From Colivicinus sp963607765 (lineage in GTDB: Bacteria > Bacillota_I > Bacilli_A > Erysipelotrichales > Erysipelotrichaceae), in the NCBI GenBank assembly GCA_963607765.1, contig CAVDDT010000034.1:1-64000 (forward strand): DNA of 64,000 nucleotides, given 5' to 3'. Position 1 is the first letter of the stretch; the number at the start of each line of letters is the position of its first letter. The notes under the pieces were generated by a model, which did not search any database, was not told the DNA's origin, and saw nothing but the letters and a program-made list of their open reading frames with translations. The translations under genes were made by a program, and so were the position numbers. Below, one piece after another: positions 44,129 through 52,332 of the stretch.

Positions 44129-44148
44129 AATGCCTTAAACAAGGCATT
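44129..44148 (+). other. Hairpin upstream of nrdD
   Basis: Perfect stem AATGCCTT/AAGGCATT with loop AAAC, 31 bases after the DUF5131 stop. The following bases (ATTTCATG) are a poor T-run, so it may be a weak terminator or a regulatory element. Confidence 0.4.
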
Positions 44149-44283
44149 ATTTCATGCCAGTGAAAATGAATATTTTTCATGTTTTATTTTCATAATTATT
44201 AGTGAGTTTAACATGGATTTTCTGTGGTAATATTAGAAAGCTAACAAAATGGTTGAATGTTCAATTATATGGAGAAAAGACTT

Positions 44284-46560
44284 ATGAATGAGATTAAAAA
44301 GCGTAAGGGCAATTTTGTTGCCTATGATCCTGAAAAGATAAAGGTTGCGATTACTAGTGCTAATCATGATATAAAAAAGAGGGCTTCTGATGCGGAAATT
44401 GAAGTAATTTATGAAGCTAGTAAAAATGAAGTAGAGGAGCTTTTAAAAGATAGGAATGTTTCAGTTGATGAGATCAATGATGTTGTTGAAAAGTCAATGA
44501 TGAAATATGACTGTTATGAATTAGCTAAGCAATTTATTGAATACCGTTATCGTCATAAATTAATTAGAGAATCTAATACTACAGATGAGTCTATCTTTGA
44601 GCTTATTAATGGTAAAAGTGAATATTGGAATGAAGAGAATTCTAATAAGAATGCAAGACTTGTTACTACACAGCGTGACTATATTGCTGGTATTGTAAAT
44701 ACTGATATCGCAAGAAGATTCTTACTTCCAAAGGATGTTGTTAAGGCTCATGATGAAGGTATTATTCATGAACATGATATGGATTATCTTGCGGATTTTG
44801 CCAGACATAATTGTGAGCTTATTAATCTAGAAGATATGCTTCAAAATGGTACTGTTTTAAATGGCGTTATGATTGAAAAGCCACATCGTTTTATCACTGC
44901 TAGTACAATTGCTACGCAAATTATGACTGCTGTTAGTGCTTCTAGTTATGGCGGTTTAACAATTACACTTACTCATTTAGCGCCTTTTGTAAGATCTAGT
45001 TTCTATAGTCATTATAAGTTTTATGTAAAAGAAATTTTAAATCAAGAATTAGACAGCGATGTTAATGATGATTTAAGAATGGATTCTCCTATTTATCAAA
45101 GTAATGCAGAGGCATATAGATATGCTCAAAAGCAAATTAAAAAAGAAGTAGAAGACGGTGTTCAAACTTTTAATTATCAAATTAATTCAATGTCTTCGAC
45201 AAATGGTCAATCTCCTTTCTGCTCAGTTTTCATGTATCTTAATGAGACAAGCGAATATAAAGATGAGCTAGCTATGATTATTGAAGAATTCTTGAAACAA
45301 AGAATTCAAGGTTTAAAGAATGAAAAGGGCATCTACGTTACACAAGCTTTCCCTAAACTTCTTTATGTTTTGGAAGAAGATAATATTACTGAGGATTCAA
45401 AGTATTGGTATCTAACCGAATTAAGCGCAAAGTGTTCAGCTAAAAGGCTTGTGCCAGATTATGTTTCTGAGAAGATGATGAAGAGCTTGAAGATTAATAA
45501 ATTTGGCGTAGGTGATTGTTATGGTCCAATGGGATGTAGAAGTTTTCTTACTCCAGATAGAATAGAGGGAAATCCGGCTAATGCATTAAATTATGATCCT
45601 AATAAGGGAAAATATTGGGGAAGATTTAACTGTGGTGTTTGTACAATTAATCTATTTGATGCAGCACTAAGTTCTAATAAGAATGAGAGCGAATTCTGGA
45701 AGCTTATGGATGAACGTACTGAATTGTGCCACTCTGGTTTGAAAGTAAGAATCAATAGGCTTGCTAGCGCAACAAGTGATGTAGCTCCAATCTTGTGGCA
45801 ACATGGTGCCCTAGCTAGACTTAAACCACATGAAAAATTAGAAAAGCTAATTTATGGTGGTTATGCGACTGCTTCACTTGGCTATGCGGCTTTATATGAA
45901 TGTGTTAAGTATATGACTGGTTTAAATTTAACTGATCCTGAAGGCGAAGCTTTCGGTATGAAGGTTATGAATTATTTAAATGATAAATGCAATACTTGGA
46001 AAAAAGAAGAGAATATTGATTATTCAGTATATGGTACTCCTCTTGAGACTACTACTTATAAGTTTGCGAAGATGGCCAAAAAGAGATTTGGCGAAGATGT
46101 TTTCAAGAAACTTGATGGACATGATCGAGATTATGTGACTAACTCTAGCCATACTCCTGTTTTCCAAAATATCGATGCGTTTGATAAGCTTGATATTGAT
46201 GGCAAGTTCCAAGAACTTTCTCCAGGCGGCAATGTAATCTATATCGAGACACCTAATCTTCAAAATAATGTTGAAGCAATTATTGAAGTAATTAAATATA
46301 TGTATGATCATACTATGTATGGTGAGCTTAATACTAAATCTGATTATTGTATGAATTGTGGATATGATGGTGAGATTGTGGTGGTTGAGGATGAAAAGAC
46401 TCATAAGCTAGTTTGGGAATGCCCAAATTGTAAGAATAGAGATCAAAGTAAGATGCAAGTAACAAGAAGAACTTGTGGCTATCTTGGTTCTCATTATTGG
46501 AACCAAGGAAGAACAGATGAGATTAGATCTCGTGTACTTCATTTAGATAATAAAGAATAG
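44284..46560 (+). CDS. nrdD: Anaerobic ribonucleoside-triphosphate reductase
   Basis: Class III ribonucleotide reductase, 758 residues. An ATP-cone (KRKGNFVAYDPEKIKVAITSA region split over residues 4-24) leads into the catalytic barrel. A C-terminal zinc site is made of CMNCGYDG and CPNCKNRD, and the glycyl-radical motif RRTCGYLG is followed by a normal tail. GGAGAAAAG precedes ATG 44284. The activase gene nrdG is not adjacent, unlike in most genomes, and a terminator follows at once. Confidence 0.96.
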   Translation: MNEIKKRKGNFVAYDPEKIKVAITSANHDIKKRASDAEIEVIYEASKNEVEELLKDRNVSVDEINDVVEKSMMKYDCYELAKQFIEYRYRHKLIRESNTTDESIFELINGKSEYWNEENSNKNARLVTTQRDYIAGIVNTDIARRFLLPKDVVKAHDEGIIHEHDMDYLADFARHNCELINLEDMLQNGTVLNGVMIEKPHRFITASTIATQIMTAVSASSYGGLTITLTHLAPFVRSSFYSHYKFYVKEILNQELDSDVNDDLRMDSPIYQSNAEAYRYAQKQIKKEVEDGVQTFNYQINSMSSTNGQSPFCSVFMYLNETSEYKDELAMIIEEFLKQRIQGLKNEKGIYVTQAFPKLLYVLEEDNITEDSKYWYLTELSAKCSAKRLVPDYVSEKMMKSLKINKFGVGDCYGPMGCRSFLTPDRIEGNPANALNYDPNKGKYWGRFNCGVCTINLFDAALSSNKNESEFWKLMDERTELCHSGLKVRINRLASATSDVAPILWQHGALARLKPHEKLEKLIYGGYATASLGYAALYECVKYMTGLNLTDPEGEAFGMKVMNYLNDKCNTWKKEENIDYSVYGTPLETTTYKFAKMAKKRFGEDVFKKLDGHDRDYVTNSSHTPVFQNIDAFDKLDIDGKFQELSPGGNVIYIETPNLQNNVEAIIEVIKYMYDHTMYGELNTKSDYCMNCGYDGEIVVVEDEKTHKLVWECPNCKNRDQSKMQVTRRTCGYLGSHYWNQGRTDEIRSRVLHLDNKE

Positions 46561-46562
46561 AT

Positions 46563-46600
46563 AAAAACCAAGTTGATGTAAAAGTTGACTTGGTTTTTAA
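46563..46600 (+). terminator. nrdD terminator
   Basis: 11-bp stem AAAAACCAAGT/ACTTGGTTTTT with a 14-base loop. The stem ends in the T-run. Confidence 0.8.
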
Positions 46601-46657
46601 TATGTTGATTTTTTCATGAACTTTTGATGTTTTTTAAAACAACAACAATTTTCTAAT

Positions 46658-46663
46658 TATAAT
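46658..46663 (+). promoter_or_regulatory. LTA-synthase-like gene -10 (leaderless)
   Basis: TATAAT ends 7 bases before ATG 46671. The AGAGGG between them is too close to the ATG to act as a ribosome-binding site and would largely be upstream of the RNA start. Confidence 0.55.
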
Positions 46664-46670
46664 AGAGGGT

Positions 46671-48560
46671 ATGTTCAATATAGTTTATTATGTTTCCTTT
46701 GTTTTATATGAGGAATTGTTGTACAGAATAGTGCTTGGATTATCTTTTTCAAGCAGCATTTTTAGTTTATTGTTTTTGTCATGTGGTACAGGTATTGCCA
46801 TTGGAATAATATCTAATATAATTCCTAAGAAAGTTAATTATTTCATATTCAATATTTTTAATTTAATATTATGTTTTTATTATGGAGCGGCTTTAATAAT
46901 AAGAAAGACATTTGATGTGAATATTTCATTCAGTGTATTAAATATGTATACGCAATTCACTGGTGCTTTCGCTAATACAACGGCTTCTGTTTTAAAGGCT
47001 AATGCCTTAAATGTGTTTCTTGTAGCTCTTCCTTTTTTAATTGGCCTTATTCTTATAAGAAAAATTGATCATACAATCAGTGCATATAGTTTTATTTCGC
47101 TGATACTTTGTTATGTGCTATTCCTTGTTTCCTTGAGCAGTGATACTTATGATTTGTATTTTAACAGGCAAAACAATAGAGAAAATGTTGAAAATTTTGG
47201 TGTTCTTCCTTCTTTGATTATGGAACTTTGGAAAGGTGATTCTGTTGGGGAAGAGGTTGAAAGTGAGGATGTTGAAGAGGAAGAAACTGAGGAAACTGTT
47301 TCTGTTAGAAGAAGAGTAAGTGACATTAATTTTAATGATATTGAAACTGAAAACAGTACGGTTGAAAGTATGAATAAATATTTTAGTAGTTCGCTTGGAA
47401 CTTATACTAATGATTACACTGGTCTTTTTGAGGGCAAGAATCTTATTTATATTATGGCTGAAAGCTTTGATGGCTATGCCGTCAGTAAAGAACTTACCCC
47501 TACTTTATATAAGATGATTCATAGTGGCCTTTATTTTTCTAATTATTATTCACCTACTAATTTATCGACTATTGGTGGAGAGTTTTCTCTTTTAACTGGT
47601 CTTCTTCCAGATCTTCAAACTCTTAATTGGCAATGGATTCAAAATAATGATGGCTATGTGAATTATTTTCCTTATGGTCTTGGAACATTATTTAAGAATG
47701 AAGGCTATTCTGTTTATGCTTATCATGATCATGAATATGATTTCCAATCACGTAATAAGTATTTGAGTTCTTTGGGCTTTGATTATTATGAGGCTTGTTA
47801 TAATGGGCTAGAAGAAAAGATCGCCTGTGATATTTTCCCTGAATCTGATTTAGAGATGGTTAATGCGACGGTTGATGAATATATTAATGATGATAAGTTT
47901 ATGGTATATTATGCGACTGTATCAGGACATGGTGAATGGGGCTTTGGCTATAATGATATGGCTGAGAAAAATAAAGATGAGGTGGCTGATTTAGAATATA
48001 GCGACACTGTTAAGGCTTATATTGCGGCTACATTAGAGCTTGAGAAGGCAATGACTTCACTAATTGAGAAGCTTGAGGCTGCTGGTAAACTAGATGATAC
48101 AGTTATTGTGTTAGCTGCTGATCATCATCCGTATTTTATGGCTGACGAATATGTTGAAGAAATGGCTGGTCAAGAGCTTGATCAATTTAGTTTATATAAG
48201 AATAATTTGATTATTTACAACAGTACTATGGATTATACAGAAGTTGATAAGGTGTGCAATACTATTGATGTTTTGCCTACTGTTTTGAATTTGTTTGACA
48301 TGGACTATGATTCAAGAATGATGGTGGGAACGGATATTTTTTCTTCAAGCAGTGGTATGGTTATTTTTGCGGACTATTCTTGGCTTACTGACTTAGGAAA
48401 ATATTCTTATAGTACAGGTACTTTTACTTCTAATACTGGTAAGGAAGTTAGTGAAGAATATATTGAAAAAAAGAATACCGAAGTTTCCAATAAGTATTTG
48501 GTTTCTAGGAATATTCTAATTTACGATTATTATAAATTGGCTTATGATACACTTAATTAG
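46671..48560 (+). CDS. LTA synthase family sulfatase
   Basis: A 629-residue membrane enzyme of the lipoteichoic acid synthase/phosphoglycerol transferase group. Four to five N-terminal membrane segments (to about 165) are followed by an acidic linker with VESEDVEEEE and a sulfatase-fold ectodomain: LIYIMAESFDGYA, the nucleophile Thr in STIGGEFS, YHDHEYDF, VSGHGEWGF and AADHHPYF. It should transfer glycerol phosphate from phosphatidylglycerol onto a lipid anchor or growing polymer. Start assigned by the leaderless promoter pattern. Confidence 0.88.
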   Translation: MFNIVYYVSFVLYEELLYRIVLGLSFSSSIFSLLFLSCGTGIAIGIISNIIPKKVNYFIFNIFNLILCFYYGAALIIRKTFDVNISFSVLNMYTQFTGAFANTTASVLKANALNVFLVALPFLIGLILIRKIDHTISAYSFISLILCYVLFLVSLSSDTYDLYFNRQNNRENVENFGVLPSLIMELWKGDSVGEEVESEDVEEEETEETVSVRRRVSDINFNDIETENSTVESMNKYFSSSLGTYTNDYTGLFEGKNLIYIMAESFDGYAVSKELTPTLYKMIHSGLYFSNYYSPTNLSTIGGEFSLLTGLLPDLQTLNWQWIQNNDGYVNYFPYGLGTLFKNEGYSVYAYHDHEYDFQSRNKYLSSLGFDYYEACYNGLEEKIACDIFPESDLEMVNATVDEYINDDKFMVYYATVSGHGEWGFGYNDMAEKNKDEVADLEYSDTVKAYIAATLELEKAMTSLIEKLEAAGKLDDTVIVLAADHHPYFMADEYVEEMAGQELDQFSLYKNNLIIYNSTMDYTEVDKVCNTIDVLPTVLNLFDMDYDSRMMVGTDIFSSSSGMVIFADYSWLTDLGKYSYSTGTFTSNTGKEVSEEYIEKKNTEVSNKYLVSRNILIYDYYKLAYDTLN

Positions 48561-48586
48561 CTCTTTCTAAGAGCTAATTTTTTTAC
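48555..48586 (+). terminator. LTA-synthase-like gene terminator
   Basis: Stem TTAGCTCTT/AAGAGCTAA with loop TCT and seven T. The stop codon TAG is in the stem, and the T-run overlaps the end of the convergent Rrf2 gene. Confidence 0.8.
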
Positions 48587-48987
48587 ATTAAATCTTTTAT
48601 TGTTTTCTTTTTTAGAAATTCATTAATTAAATCATGAAGTTCATTATATGTCTCAAGCACACTACAACAGTCTTTTCCTTCACATGTCCCAGAATTGTTT
48701 ATGCAAGAACATGATGTTGCCTTTAGTTCTTCTTCAGTAACAATCAAAATATCATACAAAGAATATTCTTTTATTTCTTTATTTAATTTATATCCACCAC
48801 ATTTGCCTTTGCACACATCAATAAGACCGCTTTTAGCTAAAAGGGTCATAATTGACTCAAGATATTTTCTTGAAATATTTAAGCGAGTGGCAATGCTTGA
48901 TAGACAAATATATTCACTTTCACCATTGTGTCTTGCCATATCAACAATCGCTCTTATTGCGTATGTACTTTTTGCGGATATTAACAT
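48583..48987 (-). CDS. Rrf2 family regulator (CymR/IscR-like)
   Basis: A 134-residue winged-helix regulator. AKSTYAIRAIVDMARH and NISRKYLESIM are standard Rrf2 text. The C-terminal part has a cluster of Cys (ATSCSCINN, then CEGKDCC), richer than the three Cys of IscR, so cofactor binding or redox sensing is possible. Divergent from a polar-amino-acid ABC transporter, the arrangement is like CymR and cystine uptake, but cystine specificity is inference. Its ATG is 6 bases from a TATAAT. Confidence 0.92.
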   Translation of the reverse strand: MLISAKSTYAIRAIVDMARHNGESEYICLSSIATRLNISRKYLESIMTLLAKSGLIDVCKGKCGGYKLNKEIKEYSLYDILIVTEEELKATSCSCINNSGTCEGKDCCSVLETYNELHDLINEFLKKKTIKDLM

Positions 48988-48993
48988 ACCTTT

Positions 48994-49021
48994 ATTATAT
49001 ATTTTTAATTCCTATTGACAA
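48994..49021 (-). promoter_or_regulatory. Rrf2 gene promoter (leaderless)
   Basis: On the - strand -35 TTGTCA, 16-base spacer, -10 TATAAT, 6 bases to the ATG at 48987. Its -35 lies on the same bases as the -35 of the divergent transporter promoter. Confidence 0.75.
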
Positions 49022-49027
49022 GGTAGG
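49011..49027. promoter_or_regulatory. Operator 1, Rrf2-type
   Basis: CCTATTGACAAGGTAGG, an inverted repeat CCTA/TAGG with a 9-base centre. It covers the -35 boxes of both divergent promoters. Confidence 0.75.
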
Positions 49028-49043
49028 ATATAGTATCTAGAAT
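49015..49043 (+). promoter_or_regulatory. Amino-acid transporter promoter
   Basis: -35 TTGACA (perfect), 17-base spacer, -10 TAGAAT. Transcription would begin near 49050, at the edge of operator 2. Confidence 0.8.
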
Positions 49044-49051
49044 ATTAATTG

Positions 49052-49068
49052 CCTATTAAAGAGGTAGG
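49052..49068. promoter_or_regulatory. Operator 2, Rrf2-type
   Basis: CCTATTAAAGAGGTAGG, 13 of 17 bases the same as operator 1 and exactly 41 bases from it (about four helical turns). It covers the predicted +1 region and its GAGGTAGG half is also the ribosome-binding site of the permease gene. Confidence 0.75.
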
Positions 49069-49074
49069 AATTAA

Positions 49075-49746
49075 ATGTCAACTAGAGTATTAGAAATTAT
49101 TACAAATTCGTTTCCTAAAATATTGTCTCTTGGCCTAACGGTCACTATACCGCTTGCCTTGTTGTCTTTTGTGTTAGCTTTCCTAATTTCGGTACTAGTA
49201 GCTTTTATTAATTATGCGCATATTAAAGTATTAACTGGAATATGTAGATTTTATGTATGGATTGTAAGGGGCACACCATTACTTGTGCAATTGTATATAT
49301 TCTTTTATGGCCTTCCTTCTTTGGGGATTACTTTAAATCCATATGTTTGTGCAGTATTGGTTTTAGGACTAAATGAAGGCGCTTATATGTCCGAGACAAT
49401 GAGGGCTTCTTTAGAGGCTGTGCCTAGTGGACAGATGGAAGCTGGATATTGTGTGGGTATGAATTATCTAGACATTATGTTTAGAATTATTCTTCCTCAA
49501 GCGTTGAGAACAGCGTTTCCTTCTTTGATGAATTCTTTGATAGCTTTAATTAAAGATTCTTCTATGGCTTCAACGATTACGGTGGTGGAAATGTTTAGAC
49601 AAGCTCAAATAGTGAATGGCAGAGTATTCCAACCATTTGTGTTATATCTTGAGGCAGCTGTTGTATATTTATTGTTTTGTAGTGTTGTGAGTATTATTCA
49701 AAAGATTGTTGAAAAGAAACTTAATTTCTATGGCGGTGTTAAATGA
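49075..49746 (+). CDS. Amino acid ABC transporter permease
   Basis: A 223-residue membrane protein of the His/Glu/Gln/polar amino acid permease family. FYVWIVRGTPLLVQLYIFFYGLP and the EAA loop (EAGYCVGMNYLDIMFRIILPQ) are family signatures. GAGGTAGG, part of operator 2, serves as its ribosome-binding site. It overlaps the ATPase gene by 4 bases. With the two following genes it makes a complete importer. Confidence 0.92.
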   Translation: MSTRVLEIITNSFPKILSLGLTVTIPLALLSFVLAFLISVLVAFINYAHIKVLTGICRFYVWIVRGTPLLVQLYIFFYGLPSLGITLNPYVCAVLVLGLNEGAYMSETMRASLEAVPSGQMEAGYCVGMNYLDIMFRIILPQALRTAFPSLMNSLIALIKDSSMASTITVVEMFRQAQIVNGRVFQPFVLYLEAAVVYLLFCSVVSIIQKIVEKKLNFYGGVK

Positions 49747-50483
49747 TTGAAGTAAAAAACTTGCATAAGAAATTTGACAATAATGAAATCTTAAAAGGAG
49801 TCAATTTTAAGATTAATGATGGCGATGTGATCGCGATACTTGGCAAATCTGGTAGTGGTAAGACTACTATTCTTAGATGCCTGAATTTTCTTACTAGGGC
49901 TGATGAAGGGTGTCTTGTCTTTGATGATAAGGAATATGATTTAAAGACTATTTCGAAAAATGATATTTCAAACATTAGAAAGAAAACAGGTTTTGTGTTT
50001 CAAAACTATAACTTGTTTCTAAATAAGACGGCTCTTGAGAATGTTATGGAGGGTTTAATTGTTGCCCGCAAGATGGATAAGCTCAAGGCAAAACAAATTG
50101 CTATCGAGGCTTTAACTAAAGTAGGCATGGCTGATAGGCTTAATAACTATCCATCGGAATTATCTGGTGGTCAACAACAACGTGTTTCGATTGCTCGTGC
50201 ATTAGCTTATAAACCGGAGATTATCTATTTCGATGAGCCAACTAGCGCGCTTGATCCAGAGCTTATTGGTGAAGTATTAAATGTTATGAAGGAATTAGCT
50301 AGCGAGGGTGTCACGATGGTAGTTGTAACTCATGAGATGAGTTTTGCGAAGAATGTTTCTAATCGTGTAATTTTTGTAGAAGATGGAAACATTATTGAAG
50401 ATACTGATTCTAAATCTTTCTTTGAAAATCCAAAGAATGAGAGAATAAAACAATTTATTAGAAGTATAAATGAGAGGGTGTAA
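49743..50483 (+). CDS. Amino acid ABC transporter ATP-binding protein
   Basis: A 246-residue ATPase of the GlnQ type. Walker A is GKSGSGKTT at 34-42, the signature LSGGQQQR, Walker B IIYFDEPTSALDP. Length is typical. Overlaps the permease (ATGA) and is followed by the binding-protein gene after one base. Confidence 0.95.
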   Translation: MIEVKNLHKKFDNNEILKGVNFKINDGDVIAILGKSGSGKTTILRCLNFLTRADEGCLVFDDKEYDLKTISKNDISNIRKKTGFVFQNYNLFLNKTALENVMEGLIVARKMDKLKAKQIAIEALTKVGMADRLNNYPSELSGGQQQRVSIARALAYKPEIIYFDEPTSALDPELIGEVLNVMKELASEGVTMVVVTHEMSFAKNVSNRVIFVEDGNIIEDTDSKSFFENPKNERIKQFIRSINERV

Positions 50484-50484
50484 T

Positions 50485-51291
50485 ATGAAAAAATTACTTA
50501 GTTTATTAGTTTGTGTGTTTATGTTGTTTGGCTGTAGCTCAAGCGATAGTCAAGAATCTACAGCTTCTGACTTATTAGAAACAATCAAGGAAAAAGGTGT
50601 CATTACAGTAGCTACTGAAGGTGATTGGTCTCCATATACTTATCATGATGAGACAACAAACGAGCTTGTTGGCTTTGATGTAGAACTTGGCAAGTTAATT
50701 GCGGACAAACTTGGTGTTGAAGTTGAGTATAAGGAAACGGATTGGGATTCTATTTTAGCTGGTGTTCAATCGGGAACATTTGATTTAGGTATTAATGGTA
50801 TTACTTATAGTGATGAAAGAGCTCAATCATTTAATTTCTCTGAACCATACTTATATGATCAAACAGTGTTGATTGTTCTTGAAGATAATACTGATATTAA
50901 TTCTTTTGAGGATATCAAAGGGAAAGTTAACACTAATTCTCCTGGTTCAAGTTATGCAGAAATGGCAGAAGAATATGGGGCAACTAATTCTTATATCACT
51001 ACTTTTGCGGATACTATTCAATTATTAACTAGAGGTGATGCGGATTGTACGATTAATGCCTTATCTGTGTATAACGATTATATAAGAGAAAAAGGTGATG
51101 ACGCAGGTATTAAAATTGTTGATAGAACAGAGCCTGAAAAGACAGTTATCGCTTCTAAGAAGGATGATTCTACTAATACTTTAATCGAGGAAATTAATAA
51201 GATTTTAGAGGAACTTAAGGCCGATGGCACACTAGCTGAATTATCTAATAAATACTTTGGCTATGATGCAACACAAGAACCTACTGAATAA
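50485..51291 (+). CDS. Amino acid ABC transporter binding lipoprotein
   Basis: A 268-residue solute-binding protein. The lipobox MLFGC puts the lipidated Cys at residue 18, followed by a Ser-rich linker. The SBP_bac_3 fold shows in ITVATEGDWSPYTYHDE and LVGFDVELGKLIADKLG, and NGITYSDERAQSFNFSEPY. Arg and Asp for the amino acid alpha groups are in the usual places. I start at ATG 50485. Substrate is a polar amino acid; given the CymR-like regulator, cystine is a reasonable guess. Confidence 0.93.
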   Translation: MKKLLSLLVCVFMLFGCSSSDSQESTASDLLETIKEKGVITVATEGDWSPYTYHDETTNELVGFDVELGKLIADKLGVEVEYKETDWDSILAGVQSGTFDLGINGITYSDERAQSFNFSEPYLYDQTVLIVLEDNTDINSFEDIKGKVNTNSPGSSYAEMAEEYGATNSYITTFADTIQLLTRGDADCTINALSVYNDYIREKGDDAGIKIVDRTEPEKTVIASKKDDSTNTLIEEINKILEELKADGTLAELSNKYFGYDATQEPTE

Positions 51292-51295
51292 TTGA

Positions 51296-51325
51296 GAAAT
51301 CGTGCTTGTCACGATTTTCTTTTTG
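51296..51325 (+). terminator. Amino-acid transporter terminator
   Basis: 9-bp stem GAAATCGTG/CACGATTTT with loop CTTGT and a T-run. Confidence 0.8.
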
Positions 51326-51376
51326 TTAGGAAACTTACTCAAAGAAAACCGACTCGGTGAGGACAAGTAAACTTTA

Positions 51377-51406
51377 TTGAAAAAAACAAAATAAACATGA
51401 TAATAT
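51377..51406 (+). promoter_or_regulatory. rpmE promoter
   Basis: -35 TTGAAA, 18-base spacer, extended -10 TGATAATAT. Transcription would begin near 51413. Confidence 0.6.
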
Positions 51407-51410
51407 ATTA

Positions 51411-51463
51411 GAGCGAAACTTTCTTTGGATTAGATGTTATCCAAGGCGTGAAGGGAGAAAGAT
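51411..51463 (+). promoter_or_regulatory. Candidate L31 leader RNA
   Basis: The short rpmE leader forms a hairpin CTTTGGAT/ATCCAAGG (51423-51446) just before the AAGGGAGAAAG ribosome-binding site. L31 messages in many bacteria have autoregulatory leaders; this could be one. I cannot match it to a known model by eye. Confidence 0.4.
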
Positions 51464-51673
51464 ATGAGAGAAGGTATTCATCCAGACTACCATAAGGTTA
51501 AGGTAGTATGTGCAGGATGTGGTGCAGAATTCGAATCAAGTTCAACAGTTAAAGGTGATACTATTAAGGTTGATACTTGTTCAAAATGTCATCCATTCTA
51601 TACTGGTCGTCAAAGATTTACGGCTGCAGCTGGTAGAATTGAAAAATTCAACAAGAAATATGGTACAAAATAG
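51464..51673 (+). CDS. rpmE: 50S ribosomal protein L31
   Basis: A 69-residue L31 of the zinc-binding (C+) type, with CAGC and CSKCHPFYTGRQR. It forms part of the bridge between subunits. A strong ribosome-binding site (AAGGGAG) is present, and a terminator follows. Confidence 0.96.
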   Translation: MREGIHPDYHKVKVVCAGCGAEFESSSTVKGDTIKVDTCSKCHPFYTGRQRFTAAAGRIEKFNKKYGTK

Positions 51674-51697
51674 TAAGGTTAAATCCTTACTTTTTTG
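51673..51697 (+). terminator. rpmE terminator
   Basis: Stem GTAAGG/CCTTAC with loop TTAAAT, then six T; starts in the stop codon. Confidence 0.8.
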
Positions 51698-51733
51698 TGT
51701 CATAATATAAGAGGTCAATAGGGAGGAATAATT

Positions 51734-52330
51734 ATGTATCAAAGATATGCTGATGGTTGGTTAGAGACTATTTCTGGGTGCATGTTTGCGGGTAAAACAG
51801 AAGAATTGATTAGAAGAGTTAAAGTTTTAGAGTTTGCCAACAAAAAGATACAAGTTTTTAAACCCATTATTGATAATCGTTATTCAAATACAAAAGTTGT
51901 TTCTCATGCTGGTAGTAATGTAGAAAGTATTGTCGTTACTAAGGCAGTAGAAATTTTAGAATTAGTTAAAGAGGATACAGAGGTGGTAGCCATTGATGAA
52001 GTTCAGTTCTTCGATGATCGTATTACTGATGTATGTAATGTTTTAGCTGATAGAGGAATTAGAGTTATGGTAGCTGGATTAGATACAGACTTTAGAGGAG
52101 AACCATTTGGTCCTATGCCTCAGCTTATGGCTGAAGCGGAGTTTGTTACTAAGCTTACAGCGGTATGCAATAAGTGTGGTGCTCCTGCAACTAGAACTCA
52201 AAGAATTATTAATGGTAAGCCTGCTAAATATAAAGATCCTATCGTTTTGATTGGTGCTAAAGAAAGCTATGAAGCTAGATGCAGACAATGTCATGAGGTA
52301 GTGGGCAAGCCAAAGCCTGAGGTATATTAA
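51734..52330 (+). CDS. tdk: Thymidine kinase
   Basis: Type II thymidine kinase of pyrimidine salvage, 198 residues. P-loop GCMFAGKTEELI, Walker B VVAIDEVQFFD, and a C-terminal zinc site CNKCGAPA and CRQCH, all intact. AGGGAGGA precedes the ATG. prfA follows after 2 bases, as in Bacillus (tdk-prfA-prmC). Confidence 0.96.
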   Translation: MYQRYADGWLETISGCMFAGKTEELIRRVKVLEFANKKIQVFKPIIDNRYSNTKVVSHAGSNVESIVVTKAVEILELVKEDTEVVAIDEVQFFDDRITDVCNVLADRGIRVMVAGLDTDFRGEPFGPMPQLMAEAEFVTKLTAVCNKCGAPATRTQRIINGKPAKYKDPIVLIGAKESYEARCRQCHEVVGKPKPEVY

Positions 52331-52332
52331 TC

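Noticed and set aside
44129..44148. Riboswitch or NrdR box before nrdD
   Set aside because: A simple hairpin only; no conserved aptamer blocks and no paired NrdR-like boxes that I can see.
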